NCBI RefSeq assembly: GCF_007989805.1
Contig: NZ_BJUB01000008.1
Span: forward strand, 1-64,000
Direction of reading: 5' to 3'
DNA from: Cellulomonas xylanilytica
GTDB lineage: Bacteria; Actinomycetota; Actinomycetes; Actinomycetales; Cellulomonadaceae
Length of the DNA: 64,000 nucleotides
The position numbers and the translations under genes are program-made. Below, in pieces: positions 62,496 to 64,000 of the stretch; positions within the stretch are counted from its first letter, which is position 1; each line of letters opens with the position of its first letter. The notes below the pieces were generated by a model. The model was not told the DNA's origin. It did no database searches and saw nothing but the letters and a program-made list of their open reading frames with translations.

Positions 62496-63760
62496 GCACC
62501 GGAGGGCCGATGACGACGCCAGCGGGACACGACGACGAGCTGACCACGACGGGCGCGCCCGCGCGCGTGTCCCGGGCGGTCGAACGGGCGTCGATCGCCG
62601 TGTTCGCGGTGTTCTTCCTCAACGGGTTCAACTTCGCCAGCTGGGCCGCCCGGCTCCCCGCGATCCGGGACGGGCTCGACTTCTCCCCGGCGCAGATGGG
62701 GCTGCTGCTGCTCGTCGGCTCCGTCGGCTCGCTCGTGGCGCTGCCCCTGTCCGGGATGGTCGTCGAGCGGCTGGGCGCGCGGCGCACGGTCCTGGCCTTC
62801 GCGTGCCTGAACGCCGGCGGCCTGGTCGTGGCCTCGGTCGGCGTGGCGCTGGGCCAGGTGCTCGTCGTCGGCTTCGGGCTCGTCCTGTTCGGCGTCGGCA
62901 CGGGCGTCTGGGACGCGTCGATGAACGTCGAGGGCGCCGTGGTCGAGCAGCACCTGGGGCGCACCGTGATGCCCCGCTACCACGCCGGGTTCTCGTTCGG
63001 CACCGTCGCCGCGGCCGGTGTCGCCGCCGTCGCCGCCGGCCTGCACGTGCCGGTCGTGGTGCACATCCCGGTCGCTGTCGTGCTGTCCGTCATCGGCGTC
63101 GCGTTCGCCGTGCGTGCCTTCCTGCCGATCGTCGACGAGCCGGAGGTCCGGCACGAGACCGAACGTCCCCAGAAGGGTGCCCGGGGTGCGCTCGCCGCGT
63201 GGCTCGAGCCGCGCACGCTGCTGATCGGGCTCGTCGTCCTGGCCGCAGCGCTCACGGAGGGCTCGGCGAACGACTGGGTCAGCCTCGCGGTCGTCGACGG
63301 CTTCGACGTCCAGGACGCCGTCGGCGCGGTCGCGTTCGCCGTCTTCGTCACGGCGATGACCGCGATGCGCTGGTTCGGCACCACGCTGCTCGACCGGTAC
63401 GGCCGCGTCACGGTCCTGCGCCTGTCCGCGGCGCTGTCGCTGGTCGGTCTGCTGGTCTTCGGCCTGGCCGGGCCGCTGTGGCTCGCCGTGGTCGGCATCG
63501 TGGCGTGGGGCGCCGGGGCCGCGCTCGGGTTCCCGGTGGGCATGAGCGCCGCGGCGGACGATCCCGTGCGCGCCGCCGCCCGGGTGAGCGTGGTCTCGAC
63601 CATCGGCTACAGCGCGTTCCTCGCCGGTCCGCCGCTGCTCGGGCTGCTCGCCCAGCACGTCGGCTACCGGCACGCGCTGCTGGTGATCATCGTCCCGATC
63701 GTGCTCGGCCTGCTGGTGGTCAACGCCGCCGCGCCGTTGAAGAAGCCGGCCCAGGGTTAG
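62492..63760 (+). CDS. MFS transporter (YbjJ-like), copy 2
   Basis: 422-residue major facilitator with about 12 helices, paralogous to the upstream gene: ASWAARLPAIRDGLDFSPAQ, GLLLLVGSVGSLVALPLSG, EGSANDWVSLAVVDGF and a C-terminal GYRHALLVI segment correspond. Acidic N-terminus of about 30 residues. ATG at 62492 overlaps the upstream stop, so the two are made together and might form a pair. Its TAG is the first part of the murB -10 hexamer. Confidence 0.9.
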   Translation: MSTGGPMTTPAGHDDELTTTGAPARVSRAVERASIAVFAVFFLNGFNFASWAARLPAIRDGLDFSPAQMGLLLLVGSVGSLVALPLSGMVVERLGARRTVLAFACLNAGGLVVASVGVALGQVLVVGFGLVLFGVGTGVWDASMNVEGAVVEQHLGRTVMPRYHAGFSFGTVAAAGVAAVAAGLHVPVVVHIPVAVVLSVIGVAFAVRAFLPIVDEPEVRHETERPQKGARGALAAWLEPRTLLIGLVVLAAALTEGSANDWVSLAVVDGFDVQDAVGAVAFAVFVTAMTAMRWFGTTLLDRYGRVTVLRLSAALSLVGLLVFGLAGPLWLAVVGIVAWGAGAALGFPVGMSAAADDPVRAAARVSVVSTIGYSAFLAGPPLLGLLAQHVGYRHALLVIIVPIVLGLLVVNAAAPLKKPAQG

Positions 63761-63763
63761 CCT
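63758..63763 (+). promoter_or_regulatory. -10 element of murB overlapping the MFS stop codon
   Basis: TAGCCT begins with the stop codon of the MFS gene and is followed by six bases and the GTG of murB, a leaderless arrangement. Confidence 0.55.
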
Positions 63764-63769
63764 GGTCGG

Positions 63770-64000
63770 GTGCAGACAGAGCTGAGCACGGCCGACTGCT
63801 CGCCGGCGTCCGTCCCCCCGACGATCACGTGGCCGGCCCGGACGACCTCGTCGTCGACCCTCGCGGACCTCACGACGCTGCGCGTCGGCGGACCGCCGCG
63901 GCGGTACGTCGAGACGTCCACCGAGGCCGAGCTGATCGACGCGGTCCGCGCAGCCGACGCCGACGGGGAGCCAGTGCTGGTGCTGGGCGGCGGCTCGAAC
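63770..64000 (+). CDS. murB: UDP-N-acetylmuramate dehydrogenase (partial)
   Basis: First 77 residues of the FAD-dependent reductase that makes UDP-N-acetylmuramate for peptidoglycan; the gene runs off the window. LADLTTLRVGGPPRRYVE and GEPVLVLGGGSN are the N-terminal FAD-binding signatures of MurB. The GTG at 63770 is preceded by TAGCCT and six bases. Its position after the MaoC pair is expected, apart from the interposed lacI/MFS module. Confidence 0.93.
   Translation, partial: MQTELSTADCSPASVPPTITWPARTTSSSTLADLTTLRVGGPPRRYVETSTEAELIDAVRAADADGEPVLVLGGGSN

Overview
The window is very high in GC, starts many genes with GTG, has densely overlapping ATGA/GTGA gene junctions, and carries a complete menaquinone-type respiratory inventory. 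These features point to an actinobacterium. The gene order (Rex, system II cytochrome c maturation, nuo operon, tRNA-Thr/tRNA-Met/rpmG/MaoC pair/murB) and the secreted amylase fit a Cellulomonas-like member of the Micrococcales; the genus is an inference. I see no insertion sequence, prophage, plasmid origin, rRNA gene or CRISPR array, so this is chromosomal backbone with a few accessory modules.

Layout. 0-4.4 kb: a GNAT/HAD pair, a glutaredoxin-like gene, the NADH sensor rex, a YceI/MarR divergent pair and a histidine phosphatase. 4.4-8.5 kb: the system II cytochrome c maturation operon (ResA-like, CcdA, ResB, CcsB). 8.5-22.7 kb: the menaquinone genes menA, menE, menB, menC, menD, menF and menG in several short units, interleaved with two DUF3048 lipoproteins, an SMR exporter with its TetR regulator, and an HtrA-type protease. 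22.7-26.1 kb: a SipW-type signal peptidase with three alternate-signal exported proteins and an LAXTG surface protein. 26.2-45.2 kb: a geranylgeranyl-reductase-family gene, the full 14-gene nuoA-N operon and a polyprenyl diphosphate synthase. 45.3-55 kb: PP2C phosphatase, RarD-like transporter, secreted alpha-amylase, FprA ferredoxin reductase, a polar amino acid ABC transporter, HtpX and YajQ. 55-64 kb: tRNA-Tyr, a RecQ-like helicase with a phosphoribosyltransferase-like tail, nicotinamidase, a lipoprotein, tRNA-Thr, tRNA-Met, rpmG, two MaoC hydratases, a LacI regulator with two paralogous MFS transporters, and the start of murB.

How the parts work together. Most of the window serves menaquinone-linked respiration: chorismate to demethylmenaquinone (menF, D, C, E, B, A) and methylation (menG), prenyl chain synthesis and probable side-chain reduction (polyprenyl synthase and the reductase flanking nuo), NADH oxidation (nuoA-N), haem attachment to c-type cytochromes (ResA/CcdA/ResB/CcsB), and redox control by Rex. 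A good candidate Rex operator lies just ahead of the reductase-nuo operon, so sensor and target are both in this window.

Regulatory signals stand out at the DNA level. At least seventeen genes have a -10-like hexamer ending 6-7 bases before the start codon, the signature of leaderless transcription, including menB, C, E, F and G. Strong palindromic operators precede the SMR/tetR and lacI/MFS modules, an iron-box-like site precedes fprA, and helically phased TTGCA repeats precede the amylase gene. The least understood module is the SipW/alternate-signal cluster with its structured leader.
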